Below, piece after piece: positions 26,813 to 34,966 of a DNA stretch of 64,000 nucleotides (its first letter is position 1; every line of letters starts with the position of its first letter). The DNA is from Pseudoduganella ginsengisoli (GTDB lineage Bacteria > Pseudomonadota > Gammaproteobacteria > Burkholderiales > Burkholderiaceae_D). The notes beneath the pieces are model-generated. The model ran no database searches. It was not told the DNA's origin and was given only the letters and a program-made list of their open reading frames with translations. Made by a program: the position numbers and the translations under genes. The stretch is from positions 992,001 through 1,056,000 of the forward strand of contig NZ_WNLA01000001.1 in assembly GCF_009720865.1 (NCBI RefSeq), written 5' to 3'.

Positions 26813-28285
26813 TTAGAAAGTCATGCCTGGCGACAGTTTCGCCGGCATTTCAAGGGCGCTGTTTTCGATCGAAGCGACCGGATAAGCGCAGTAATCGGCG
26901 GCGTAATAGGCGCTTGGACGGTGGTTGCCGGACTTGCCGGTGCCGCCGAACGGAGCGCTGGAAGCGGCGCCCGTCGTTGGGCGGTTCCAGTTGACGATAC
27001 CGGCGCGCGCCAGCACCTGGTATTTCTTCCACAGCGACTCATCTTCCGACAGCAGGCCGGATGCCAGGCCGTAACCCGTGTTGTTGGCAGCCTTGATGGC
27101 GGCGTCGAAGTCCTTGACGCGGATCACTTGCAGCAATGGGCCGAACCACTCTTCGTCCGGAATGCCGGCCGCGTTGGTGGTGTCAACGATACCTGCCGAA
27201 ACAAAGCCCGTGCCTTCTTGCAGCAGTTTCATTTCCAGGAGCATCTTGCCGCCTTTGGCAACCATGTCTTGCTGCGCTTGCACCAGGCGTTTGGCAATGG
27301 CGGCCGACACGACCGGGCCCATGAATGGCTGTGGTTCCGCGTCGGACGGACCGACCACGAGTTTCGACGCCACTTCAATCATGCGCGCAATGAATGCATC
27401 GCCATCGGCGCCTTCCTTGACGATCAGGCGGCGTGCGCACGTGCAGCGCTGGCCGGCCGAAATGAATGCGGACGAAATCGCCATGAAGACAGCTGCATCC
27501 ACATTCTTGACGTCCCACACCACCAGCGGGTTGTTGCCGCCCATTTCCAGCGCCAGCAGCTTGCCGGTCTGGCCTGCGAACTGGCGGTGCAATGCGGCGC
27601 CAGTCTGGCTGCTGCCCGTAAACAGCACGCCATCGATTTCAGCGTTCTGGCCCAGCGCGATGCCGGTATCGCGGCCGCCGTTGACGAGGTTCACGACACC
27701 GGCAGGAATACCGGCTTTTTCCCACAGCTGCACGGTTTTCACGGCAGTGCGCGGCGCGTATTCGCTGGGCTTGAACACAATGGTGTTACCGGCGATCAGC
27801 GCCGGCACGATATGGCCGTTCGGCAGGTGGCCCGGGAAGTTGTATGGACCGAACACGCCGAACACGCCATGCGGGCGGTGGCGCAGCACTGCTTCGCCGT
27901 CAGCGATCTTGCTGCGGCTCTCGCCGGTACGGGTGTTGTACGACTGGATGGAAATATCGACCTTGTTGGCCATGGTCGTGACTTCCGTGCGGGCTTCCCA
28001 CAATGGCTTGCCCACTTCTTCCGCGATCAGGCGCGCCAGTTCTTCCGCGTCTTCCTTCAACAGGTCGCGGAAACGGGTCACGATGGCGATACGCTCTTCC
28101 AGCGAGGTCAATGCCCAGCTTTCGAATGCGTTACGGGCCGCGGTGGCGGCTGCCGCCACGTCTTCGACAGTGGCTTCACGGCTGGACCAGGTCTGGCGGC
28201 CGTTGGAAGGATCGACGGTGACCAGTTCGGCGCCGTGGCCGGCTTGCCATTGGCCGTTGATGAAATTCGATAATACGTCAGACAT
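26813..28285 (-). CDS. astD: Succinylglutamate semialdehyde dehydrogenase
   Basis: 490 residues (E. coli 492), aldehyde dehydrogenase superfamily. It oxidises N-succinylglutamate semialdehyde to N-succinylglutamate with NAD. Motifs: 'GPYNFPGHLPNG', FTGSSQTG of the NAD site, LEMGGNN with the general base Glu near 250, and GQRCTCAR with the catalytic Cys near 285. Its start overlaps the end of aruG by 8 bases, so translation is coupled. Confidence 0.97.
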   Translation of the reverse strand: MSDVLSNFINGQWQAGHGAELVTVDPSNGRQTWSSREATVEDVAAAATAARNAFESWALTSLEERIAIVTRFRDLLKEDAEELARLIAEEVGKPLWEARTEVTTMANKVDISIQSYNTRTGESRSKIADGEAVLRHRPHGVFGVFGPYNFPGHLPNGHIVPALIAGNTIVFKPSEYAPRTAVKTVQLWEKAGIPAGVVNLVNGGRDTGIALGQNAEIDGVLFTGSSQTGAALHRQFAGQTGKLLALEMGGNNPLVVWDVKNVDAAVFMAISSAFISAGQRCTCARRLIVKEGADGDAFIARMIEVASKLVVGPSDAEPQPFMGPVVSAAIAKRLVQAQQDMVAKGGKMLLEMKLLQEGTGFVSAGIVDTTNAAGIPDEEWFGPLLQVIRVKDFDAAIKAANNTGYGLASGLLSEDESLWKKYQVLARAGIVNWNRPTTGAASSAPFGGTGKSGNHRPSAYYAADYCAYPVASIENSALEMPAKLSPGMTF

Positions 28286-29324
28286 TGTTCTTCCTCGCGT
28301 TGAGAGTCAGGGTACGCACGGTGTCGCCGGCGCGGCAACCCAATGCTTGCTGTTCTTCCGTGGACAGGTCGATGTGCCCGTTCACGGCGGCGGCTTCCGA
28401 CAGGATCATGCGGAAGTCGCGCAAATTGGTATTGGAAACCAGCGTCGGTTCCAGTTCAGGCGCGCACGCGTGCGCCATGTCCGTGTCAGGATCGACCACG
28501 GCCAGTACGCTGTCGCGCACGGCGCGCAATTCCGACACGCGGCCTTGCAGCACGGGACCCGCATCGAAGATATCGACGTAGCCTTCGTAATGCATGCCTT
28601 CCTGTTCCAGCAGACGGCGCGCCGGCACGGTGGACTTGTGCACCTGGCCGACCACGTCCTGCGCTTCTTTCGGCAGATACGCGACGTACAACGGCTGGCG
28701 CGGCATCAGTTCGGCGATGAATGACTTTTTACCGACCGCCGTCAGCGCGTCGACGTCATCGAATTCCATCTTGAAGAAGTGGCGGCCCAAGCCTTCATAG
28801 AACGGCGAACGGCCATTTTCATCCTGGTAGCCGCGCATTTCCGCAATCATCTTTTGCGTGAACAGGTGCGGGAATTGCGAGATGAACAGGAAGCGGCACT
28901 TCGACAGCAGCTTGCCGTTATTGCCGATCCGGTAATCCGGGGCCAGGAACAGCGAACACAGTTCCGAGCTGCCCGTCAGGTCATTCGACAGGTACAGCGT
29001 TTCCATGCGCGTGAACACTTTCAGCTCACGGCTGGAGTGCACCAGCGTGCCGATGCGGTAGTTATAAAAAGGTTCTTCCAGGCCCACGGCAGCCTTGATG
29101 GCGCACACACCTGCGATGCGCTTGTTGACCGTGTCTTCCATGACGAACATGTAGTCGCGCTTTTCCGGCGCGATGGTTTCTGCGAACGAGGCGCAAGCGA
29201 TGGCCACACGGTCGCCCAGCATTTTCATGTCCGGCTTCAGGGTGGTCATGCCTGAACCAACCTGCGTCGCCATCGTGTACAGGGCGTCCAGGTCGTGCTC
29301 TTGAATGGCGCGTACTACCAGCAT
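28278..29324 (-). CDS. aruG: Arginine N-succinyltransferase, beta-type subunit (AruG-like)
   Basis: 348 residues. GNAT-fold arginine/ornithine succinyltransferase that uses succinyl-CoA. Characteristic segments are 'ELCSLFLAPDYRIGNNGKLL', 'GRSPFYEGLGRHFFKMEF' and 'GYVDIFDAGPVLQ'. It is the second of two tandem paralogues, as in Pseudomonas aruF-aruG, where both subunits make the enzyme. 18 bases separate it from aruF. Which of the two paralogues maps to AruG is assigned by order. Confidence 0.93.
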   Translation of the reverse strand: MLVVRAIQEHDLDALYTMATQVGSGMTTLKPDMKMLGDRVAIACASFAETIAPEKRDYMFVMEDTVNKRIAGVCAIKAAVGLEEPFYNYRIGTLVHSSRELKVFTRMETLYLSNDLTGSSELCSLFLAPDYRIGNNGKLLSKCRFLFISQFPHLFTQKMIAEMRGYQDENGRSPFYEGLGRHFFKMEFDDVDALTAVGKKSFIAELMPRQPLYVAYLPKEAQDVVGQVHKSTVPARRLLEQEGMHYEGYVDIFDAGPVLQGRVSELRAVRDSVLAVVDPDTDMAHACAPELEPTLVSNTNLRDFRMILSEAAAVNGHIDLSTEEQQALGCRAGDTVRTLTLNARKNNV

Positions 29325-29342
29325 AACGTTCTCTCTTACTTT

Positions 29343-30374
29343 TTAGATACGGACACAGAGGACATCGTCGCCCTCGGCCACTTGCAGCACATCCAGCACC
29401 TCCTGTGGCAGCGCGATCGAAATGCCGCCTTCAATAGACGGCACCGATACGATCACGGCGCGGAATTGCTGGCCCGCGTTGGCCGCCACCGCGTATTGCA
29501 CGACCGGTTCACCGGCGCGCGATGGACGGTACAGCGTGGCGGTGCACCGCATCGATTGCGTCATGGTGCGTAGCGCGTGCTTGTGCGCCTGCAGGATCGG
29601 GCCGCCGTCAAAGATGTCGATATAATCGTCGGCCTCGAAACCTTCCGCCGTCAGCAGGCCGAACGCCAGTTCGCCGGACGGATGGATCTGGCCCATGACA
29701 GCTTGCGCTTCACCTGGCAGCAGCGGCACGTACACCGGATAGTGCGGCATCAACTCCACGATGGATGTGCGGTTACGGGCGCCACCGATGGTGCGCTCCG
29801 CATCGAGGAAATCCATCTGGAAGAATTTGCGGCCCAGCGCATCCCAGAATGGCGAACCGCCGTTATCATCCGTCACGCCGGCCAGCGGCACGAAGAAACG
29901 GTCGGAAAAGCGCTGCGGCGCCAGCGCGGCAAACATCAGGCGGGCGCGCGACAGCAGCGCGGCTTCCGGACGGCTTTGCACGCGTTCATCCACATAAAAG
30001 CTGGACAACTGCGAATACGACGTCAATTCCGAGCACAGGGTCAGCGCGTGGATGCTGTGGCTGATGCCCAGGTCGCGCGACACTTGCTGGATAACGTCAT
30101 TACGGAACGAGAAATAGGTGCCATTGGAACCGGCGGATGCGTGGATCGCGGCTGTACCGACCAGCGAATGGCCAGCCAGCGCTTCCAGCACGAACAGGTA
30201 CGATTCTTCGCTGGGAATATCGACCTGGGCGCCGAACGAAGCGATCGACGCTTCGACCGCCTGCACGATTTTTTCGCGCGTCTTCGGCAAGGTATGAACA
30301 CCCGGCATGCTTACCGCAGCAAGCTTTTCCAGCGCTGCGATATCCGCAAGTTCTACCGGACGGACTACATACAT
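29343..30374 (-). CDS. aruF: Arginine/ornithine N-succinyltransferase, alpha-type subunit (AruF-like)
   Basis: 343 residues, paralogous to the next gene, with the matching segments 'ELTSYSQLSSFYVDERVQ', 'GGSPFWDALGRKFFQMDF' and 'DDYIDIFDGGPILQ'. It catalyses the first AST step with AruG. It is first after the REP-like doublet that separates it from astC. The tandem pair separates this block from enterobacteria, which have one astA. Confidence 0.93.
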   Translation of the reverse strand: MYVVRPVELADIAALEKLAAVSMPGVHTLPKTREKIVQAVEASIASFGAQVDIPSEESYLFVLEALAGHSLVGTAAIHASAGSNGTYFSFRNDVIQQVSRDLGISHSIHALTLCSELTSYSQLSSFYVDERVQSRPEAALLSRARLMFAALAPQRFSDRFFVPLAGVTDDNGGSPFWDALGRKFFQMDFLDAERTIGGARNRTSIVELMPHYPVYVPLLPGEAQAVMGQIHPSGELAFGLLTAEGFEADDYIDIFDGGPILQAHKHALRTMTQSMRCTATLYRPSRAGEPVVQYAVAANAGQQFRAVIVSVPSIEGGISIALPQEVLDVLQVAEGDDVLCVRI

Positions 30375-30427
30375 GAGAACTCCTTTGTTTTTATCTTACG
30401 GACACGCCGGGTTGTGGCGGCGGGCGT

Positions 30428-30506
30428 GACGGATTACGGCGCTTCACGCCTAATCCGCCCTACGGTCACCTGCTGTAGGGCGGATTAGCCAAAGGCGTAA
30501 TCCGCC
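30428..30506. repeat. REP-like doublet between astC and aruF, inward-facing
   Basis: GCCTAATCCGCCCTAC (30448-30463) is perfectly inverted as GTAGGGCGGATTAGCC (30475-30490), flanked by CGGATTAC (30430-30437) and GCGTAATCCGCC (30495-30506). These are the same units as at 10921-11012 but with the GTAGGG ends pointing inwards. It lies inside the ast block and may form a strong RNA structure between astC and aruF. Confidence 0.85.
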
Positions 30507-30522
30507 AAGTTCCGCCAGCGGC

Positions 30523-31767
30523 TTACGCCGCGGCCTTCAGCCCATCCAGCGCAGCGCGCAGTTTGCGGCCCGCTTCGTCGATTTGCGCATCGGTGACGAT
30601 CAGCGCAGGCGCGAAGCGCACCACGTCGGTACCGGCGATCAGCATCATCAAGCCCTGTGCTTCAGCAGCCTTCTGGATATCTTTCGACTTGCCTTTCCAC
30701 GCATCGGCCACGACCACGCCCTGCAGCAGGCCGGAACCGCGCACGAACGACAGGATTTCCGGATAGTCTTTGCACAGACCCTCCAGCATCGCCACCAGCT
30801 TGACGGAAGCTTCCTTCACGCGCGCCAGGAAGGCTGGCTGGTTGATGATGTCCAGCACGGTCAGCGCCACAGTGGCAGCCAGCGGGTTGCCGCCGTACGT
30901 GGTGCCATGGCTGCCCACGTTCAGCGTCTTGGCCAGTTCTTCGGTGGTCAGCATCGCGCCGATCGGGTAGCCGTTGCCCAGCGCCTTGGCCGAGGTCAGC
31001 ACGTCCGGGGTCACGCCGTAGCCCTGGTAAGCGAACAGGTGGCCGGTACGGCCCATGCCGCACTGCACTTCGTCGAAGATCAGCACTGCGCCAGTCTTGT
31101 CGCACAGGTTGCGCAACTCTTGCAGGAATTCCTTGTTGCCCGGTACCACGCCGCCTTCGCCTTGCACCGGTTCGACGATCACTGCGCACACGTCATCGGT
31201 AATGGCAGCGCGCGCTGCTTCGATGTTGTTGTACTCGATGTGGTTGATTGCTGGCGGCAGCGGCTCGAAGCCTTCCGTGTATTTCGCCTGGCCGCCGACG
31301 GAGACGGTGAACAGCGTACGGCCATGGAACGACGACAGGCACGACACGATGCGGGACTTGTGCTCGCCGAACTTGGTGTGGGCGTGCTTACGCGCCAGTT
31401 TCAAGGCGGCTTCGTTGGCTTCCGCGCCGGAGTTGCAGAAGAAAGCGCGGTCGGCGAACGTGGCTTCCGTCAGCGCCAGCGCCAGGCGCAGCACAGGTTC
31501 GTTGGTGTAGCCATTACCCAGGTGCCACAGCGTGTTGGCTTGCTTGGTCAGGGCGTCAACCAGGATCGGGTTGCAGTGGCCCAGCGAGGCCACGGCGATA
31601 CCGGACGTGAAGTCCAGGTATTGCTTGCCGTTCTGATCCCACAGGTCCAGGCCCGAAGCACGTACCGGCACCATCGCGGCTGGCGCGTAGGTTGGAACGA
31701 TCACATCATCAAAAGTCTGCCGGGTGACAGGGCGAGTGGTTACAGAAGAGTCAAGCTTTGCATTCAT
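30523..31767 (-). CDS. astC: Succinylornithine/acetylornithine aminotransferase
   Basis: 414 residues, class III PLP aminotransferase. It transfers the amino group of N2-succinylornithine to 2-oxoglutarate. Motifs: 'FCNSGAEANEAALKLAR', FHGRTLF, 'IFDEVQCGMGRTG' and the PLP Lys in SAKALGNG. Such enzymes often also serve in arginine synthesis (ArgD); the placement at the head of the ast genes argues for the catabolic role. The start at 31767 is chosen because GGGGA lies 5-9 bases ahead; a TTG at 31779 would be 12 bases longer. It is the first gene of the block. Confidence 0.95.
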   Translation of the reverse strand: MNAKLDSSVTTRPVTRQTFDDVIVPTYAPAAMVPVRASGLDLWDQNGKQYLDFTSGIAVASLGHCNPILVDALTKQANTLWHLGNGYTNEPVLRLALALTEATFADRAFFCNSGAEANEAALKLARKHAHTKFGEHKSRIVSCLSSFHGRTLFTVSVGGQAKYTEGFEPLPPAINHIEYNNIEAARAAITDDVCAVIVEPVQGEGGVVPGNKEFLQELRNLCDKTGAVLIFDEVQCGMGRTGHLFAYQGYGVTPDVLTSAKALGNGYPIGAMLTTEELAKTLNVGSHGTTYGGNPLAATVALTVLDIINQPAFLARVKEASVKLVAMLEGLCKDYPEILSFVRGSGLLQGVVVADAWKGKSKDIQKAAEAQGLMMLIAGTDVVRFAPALIVTDAQIDEAGRKLRAALDGLKAAA

Positions 31768-31822
31768 GTCATTCCCCAAAAGTAGAGATTCGTTTCCCCA
31801 TTACTACGAGGCGCGGTGTCCC

Positions 31823-31828
31823 ATTATA
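31823..31828 (-). promoter_or_regulatory. -10 box of the ast block
   Basis: Perfect TATAAT on the minus strand, 56 bases before the astC ATG. The -35 position (near 31846-31851) reads AAGAGT, far from TTGACA, a pattern often seen at promoters that need an activator. Confidence 0.5.
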
Positions 31829-31849
31829 AAAAGCGGGATGCTAAAACTC

Positions 31850-31865
31850 TTTTGTGGATGCGACA
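31850..31865 (-). promoter_or_regulatory. Match to the Pseudomonas ArgR half-site upstream of astC
   Basis: On the minus strand: TGTCGC (31865-31860), eight bases, AA (31851-31850). This equals TGTCGC-N8-AA, the half-site reported for P. aeruginosa ArgR. Relative to the -10 box it covers about -34 to -49. A second direct-repeat half-site 21 bases further upstream is not convincing. An AraC-family ArgR-like gene lies at 34963-35916. Confidence 0.45.
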
Positions 31866-31879
31866 AGGTTTTTCATTTT

Positions 31880-32944
31880 TCAGAAGGTATGCAAAATCCC
31901 CGCTTGCATGCCCCTGATATCCCCGCCAGGCAATGGGGAACGCACTTGCGCGCCAGGTGATACAACCGCAGCGCCGCTGAGGAAAAAACTGTTACGCAAA
32001 TCCTGTTGCTCCAGGCGCGACAGCGTGCCATACAACGTGGTTCGGGTTGACAAAAAATAACGCCCCATCACCCCCAGTTGCGACGCATCGCCATGTCCTG
32101 CGCCGGCAACCCGGTCGTGCAGGCTTGCCCAGCCCACGCTGACGGAAGCTTGCGGGTGGAAGCGGTATTGCGCCGACACTTGCGCAATGCGCGTGTTCAA
32201 GGCGCCATCCGTGCGCCGTTCCGCGCCTGCCGAGCCATAAACTGTCCACGCGCCATTAAGCCGGTAAGACGCTCCCACCGTGCTGCGTTTTGCCGTCGCA
32301 TTCAGCGCCAGCGTGCGCACGGCCTGCCAGTTGGCGCCGATATACAGGTCGTCCCTGCTGTATTCCGCCGCTAGATGCGTATTGCGGTTGGCGGCCCGTT
32401 CATCAAGCGGCGCCGCGCCCCCGGTCGCGCCACGGGCCAGCAACGCCTGCACTTTGATGCCGCCGATATCGGAAAACAGGCCGATGGCGTTATCTGCCCG
32501 CGGCGGCGCGCCCAGCAAATTATTCCAGCCTGACGCCTGGGTGGCGCTGGTGAACGCATCATATTTGCCATTCATAATGAATTGCGGCGTGTTTTGCCGT
32601 CCCAGCCGGATTTCACCCAGTTGCCCCGCCAGCCCTATCCACGCCTGGCGATTGGCGAAACGGTTGGCGTCCGGCGCCGTGCCATCGTCGGCGTTCAAGC
32701 CGATTTCCAGCGTGAAGTTCGCGCTCGTGCCGCCCCCCAGGTCTTCCCTGCCCCTCAAGCCGATGCGGCTGGCCAATAAACTGCTGGTATCGAGCCGCGT
32801 GACCGGCGGAGCGCCATCAGCGTGGATGTGCGTGACAAAGGCGTCGAGCACGCCATACATGGAAACATTGCTCTGGGAATAAGCTGCATTGCAGCTTAGA
32901 AGCAACAGCCAGGGCGCTACGCAGTGGCGGCGGGGATGACGCAT
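31880..32944 (-). CDS. Gram-negative outer-membrane porin
   Basis: 354 residues. Signal peptide 1-24 (ending AAYSQ), then 'SNVSMYGVLDAFVTH', 'SRIGLRGREDLGGGTSANF' and 'NRQAWIGLAGQLGEIRLGRQ', the entry strands of betaproteobacterial trimeric porins, and a C-terminal Phe (GILHTF) required for Omp85-type assembly. It should let small hydrophilic solutes through the outer membrane. It ends just upstream of the ast promoter, with the ArgR-like site within about 15 bases of its stop. No separate terminator for it is visible there. Confidence 0.9.
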   Translation of the reverse strand: MRHPRRHCVAPWLLLLSCNAAYSQSNVSMYGVLDAFVTHIHADGAPPVTRLDTSSLLASRIGLRGREDLGGGTSANFTLEIGLNADDGTAPDANRFANRQAWIGLAGQLGEIRLGRQNTPQFIMNGKYDAFTSATQASGWNNLLGAPPRADNAIGLFSDIGGIKVQALLARGATGGAAPLDERAANRNTHLAAEYSRDDLYIGANWQAVRTLALNATAKRSTVGASYRLNGAWTVYGSAGAERRTDGALNTRIAQVSAQYRFHPQASVSVGWASLHDRVAGAGHGDASQLGVMGRYFLSTRTTLYGTLSRLEQQDLRNSFFLSGAAVVSPGAQVRSPLPGGDIRGMQAGILHTF

Positions 32945-32974
32945 GGTGCACTCTCCAAGAATCTTGCACAGAGG

Positions 32975-33004
32975 TTGTTTTCCTGGCTTTTAGTCAGCTA
33001 TGCT
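32975..33004 (+). promoter_or_regulatory. Putative promoter of the histidine kinase
   Basis: TTGTTT (32975-32980), 18-base spacer, TATGCT (32999-33004). The predicted start is next to the palindrome at 33013-33031. Confidence 0.35.
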
Positions 33005-33012
33005 GTACTGGA

Positions 33013-33031
33013 CGGACATGCATGATGTCCG
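33013..33031. promoter_or_regulatory. 19-bp palindrome upstream of the histidine kinase
   Basis: CGGACAT, GCATG, ATGTCCG: perfect 7-bp arms. It lies at the likely transcription start between the divergent porin and kinase genes, a good position for an operator. Confidence 0.4.
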
Positions 33032-33049
33032 ACCCAGACTACTACCAAA

Positions 33050-34966
33050 ATGCGAACAGCACGAGACCGGATTGCCGCGCTTTATGCTCAGGCACTAGCT
33101 TGGCTATGCCTGTTGCTGCTGGCGTTAGTTGCATCCCCGCCACAGGCCCAGGAAATGGCCGCCGACACGCCGCACGCGCTGTTCCTGACAGTGCCGCAGC
33201 GCGCATGGCTGGCGGAACACCCGGTGTTGAAAGTCGCGGTCGACACCAACCGCGCGCCCGTCGAATGGCGCGGCGAAGACGGCGTGATGCGGGGCATTTC
33301 ACCCAACATGCTGCAGCGGATCGAAACCATGCTGGGCGTGCGCTTTGAATTGGTGCCCAGCGCCAGCATTGCGGACCAGATCGACAAGCTCAAACGGGGC
33401 GAAGTCGATATCGTGTCCGCGATTTCACAAACGCCGGAACGCAGCAAGTACCTGTCCGTTACGGCGCCCTTCATCACCACGCCGATCGTGATTTACAACC
33501 GGGTCGGCGCCCCGCCCACCGGCGGGCTGGCGGGACTGGCCGGCAAGCGCGTGGGCGTTTCCGCCCGCACCAACGTGGAAGAAAGCTTGCGCAAGGATTG
33601 GACGGCAATCCATACGGTCCCCGTGCAAAACTTCCGCGAGGCCACGGACTGGCTGCGCTCCGGCGACCTCGATGCGTTTGTCGGCCCGCTGATGACGGGC
33701 ACGCACCAGCTGGTGGAACAAGGCGCCAGCGATATCCGCGTGGCCGGTGAAACGGATTATGCATACCAGATCGGCTATGGCATCCGCAACGAACTGGCGC
33801 CTTTGCTGCCCCTGATGGATATGGCGCTGGCAGCGATTCCCCGCGCCGAGCGGGACGCCATCCGGCAGAAATGGAGCACGATCCAGTTTTCACACGATAT
33901 CGATTACCGTCCGCTGGGCGCCCTGGCGCTGGCCGTGCTGGTGGCTATTGTATTTATCGTGCAGTTGCGCGTGATGGTGAAGCGGCGCACGGCGCAACTG
34001 CAGGATGAAGTGTCGGTGCGGCGTGCGCGCGAAGAAGAAATCCGCGAATTGAATGCGGCGCTGGAACAGCGGGTGGAACAGCGCACGGCCCAGTTGCGGC
34101 AGGCGAATGAAGAATTGCAGCTGGCTGCCGACCAGCTGGTGCAGACGGAAAAAGTCGCATCGCTGGGGCGCCTGGTGGCGGGCATTGCCCATGAATTAAA
34201 TACGCCGCTGGGCAGCACGCTGACTGCCGCCACCACCTTGCGCGACCTGGTACGCGACTTTGGCGACGGCCTGTCCAACGGTGCGCTGAAAAGGTCGCAG
34301 GCGGAAGAACTGGTGCGCCAGTGCCAGCAAGCGTGCGGCATCATCGAGCGCAATTCGCACCGGGCAGCCGGGCTGATAGAAAACTTCAAGGAAATCGCAG
34401 TCGACCAGGCCAGCGAGCGGCGCCGCCGCTTCCGGCTGCGCACCACCGTGGAAGAAGTCATCATCACGCACCGCAATGCATGGAAAAGCACGCCGCACAC
34501 GATTACCGTGGAAATTCCCGACACGGTCGAATTGGACAGCTTCCCCGGCCCGCTGGCGCAAGTACTGTCGAATTTGCTGGAAAATTCGCTGGTGCATGCG
34601 TTTGCCAATCATCCGGCCGGCCGGGTGACCATCCACGCCAGCGTGACGGAGCAGCGCGTGTGCCTGTCGTACAGCGACAATGGCGCCGGGATCCCAACCG
34701 AATTCCGCAACAAGGTCTATGACCCGTTCTTTACCACGCGCATGGGTCAGGGCGGTTCGGGACTGGGCCTGTATATCGTGCAGACACTGGTGTCCGGCGT
34801 CCTGGGCGGCACGATCGCGCTGCACAGCGAACCTGGCAACGGCACGCAATTCCACATCACGCTGCCGCTGGTGGCGCCGGAACCGAATGATGCGACGGCG
34901 CAGGCCACGCACGGCGTCGTTGGGCTGCCCGTGAATGAAACGGAGCCGCAACGGCGGATAGCTTAA
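33050..34966 (+). CDS. Sensor histidine kinase with periplasmic solute-binding domain
   Basis: 638 residues. Signal anchor 14-33, family-3 solute-binding domain about 45-278 (LKVAVDTNRAPVEW, 'VDIVSAISQTPERSKYL', a VTAPFITTPIVIY strand), membrane helix 284-306, coiled coil 310-365, dimerisation domain with the phospho-accepting His381 (GIAHELNTP), and an ATPase domain with N box near 510 (NLLENSLVHAF), DNGAGIP near 543 and GSGLGLYI near 569. No receiver domain is attached and no response regulator lies next to it. It probably senses an amino acid or organic acid in the periplasm. The 3' end overlaps the AraC gene by 4 bases in convergence. The ribosome site is weak. Confidence 0.9.
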   Translation: MRTARDRIAALYAQALAWLCLLLLALVASPPQAQEMAADTPHALFLTVPQRAWLAEHPVLKVAVDTNRAPVEWRGEDGVMRGISPNMLQRIETMLGVRFELVPSASIADQIDKLKRGEVDIVSAISQTPERSKYLSVTAPFITTPIVIYNRVGAPPTGGLAGLAGKRVGVSARTNVEESLRKDWTAIHTVPVQNFREATDWLRSGDLDAFVGPLMTGTHQLVEQGASDIRVAGETDYAYQIGYGIRNELAPLLPLMDMALAAIPRAERDAIRQKWSTIQFSHDIDYRPLGALALAVLVAIVFIVQLRVMVKRRTAQLQDEVSVRRAREEEIRELNAALEQRVEQRTAQLRQANEELQLAADQLVQTEKVASLGRLVAGIAHELNTPLGSTLTAATTLRDLVRDFGDGLSNGALKRSQAEELVRQCQQACGIIERNSHRAAGLIENFKEIAVDQASERRRRFRLRTTVEEVIITHRNAWKSTPHTITVEIPDTVELDSFPGPLAQVLSNLLENSLVHAFANHPAGRVTIHASVTEQRVCLSYSDNGAGIPTEFRNKVYDPFFTTRMGQGGSGLGLYIVQTLVSGVLGGTIALHSEPGNGTQFHITLPLVAPEPNDATAQATHGVVGLPVNETEPQRRIA

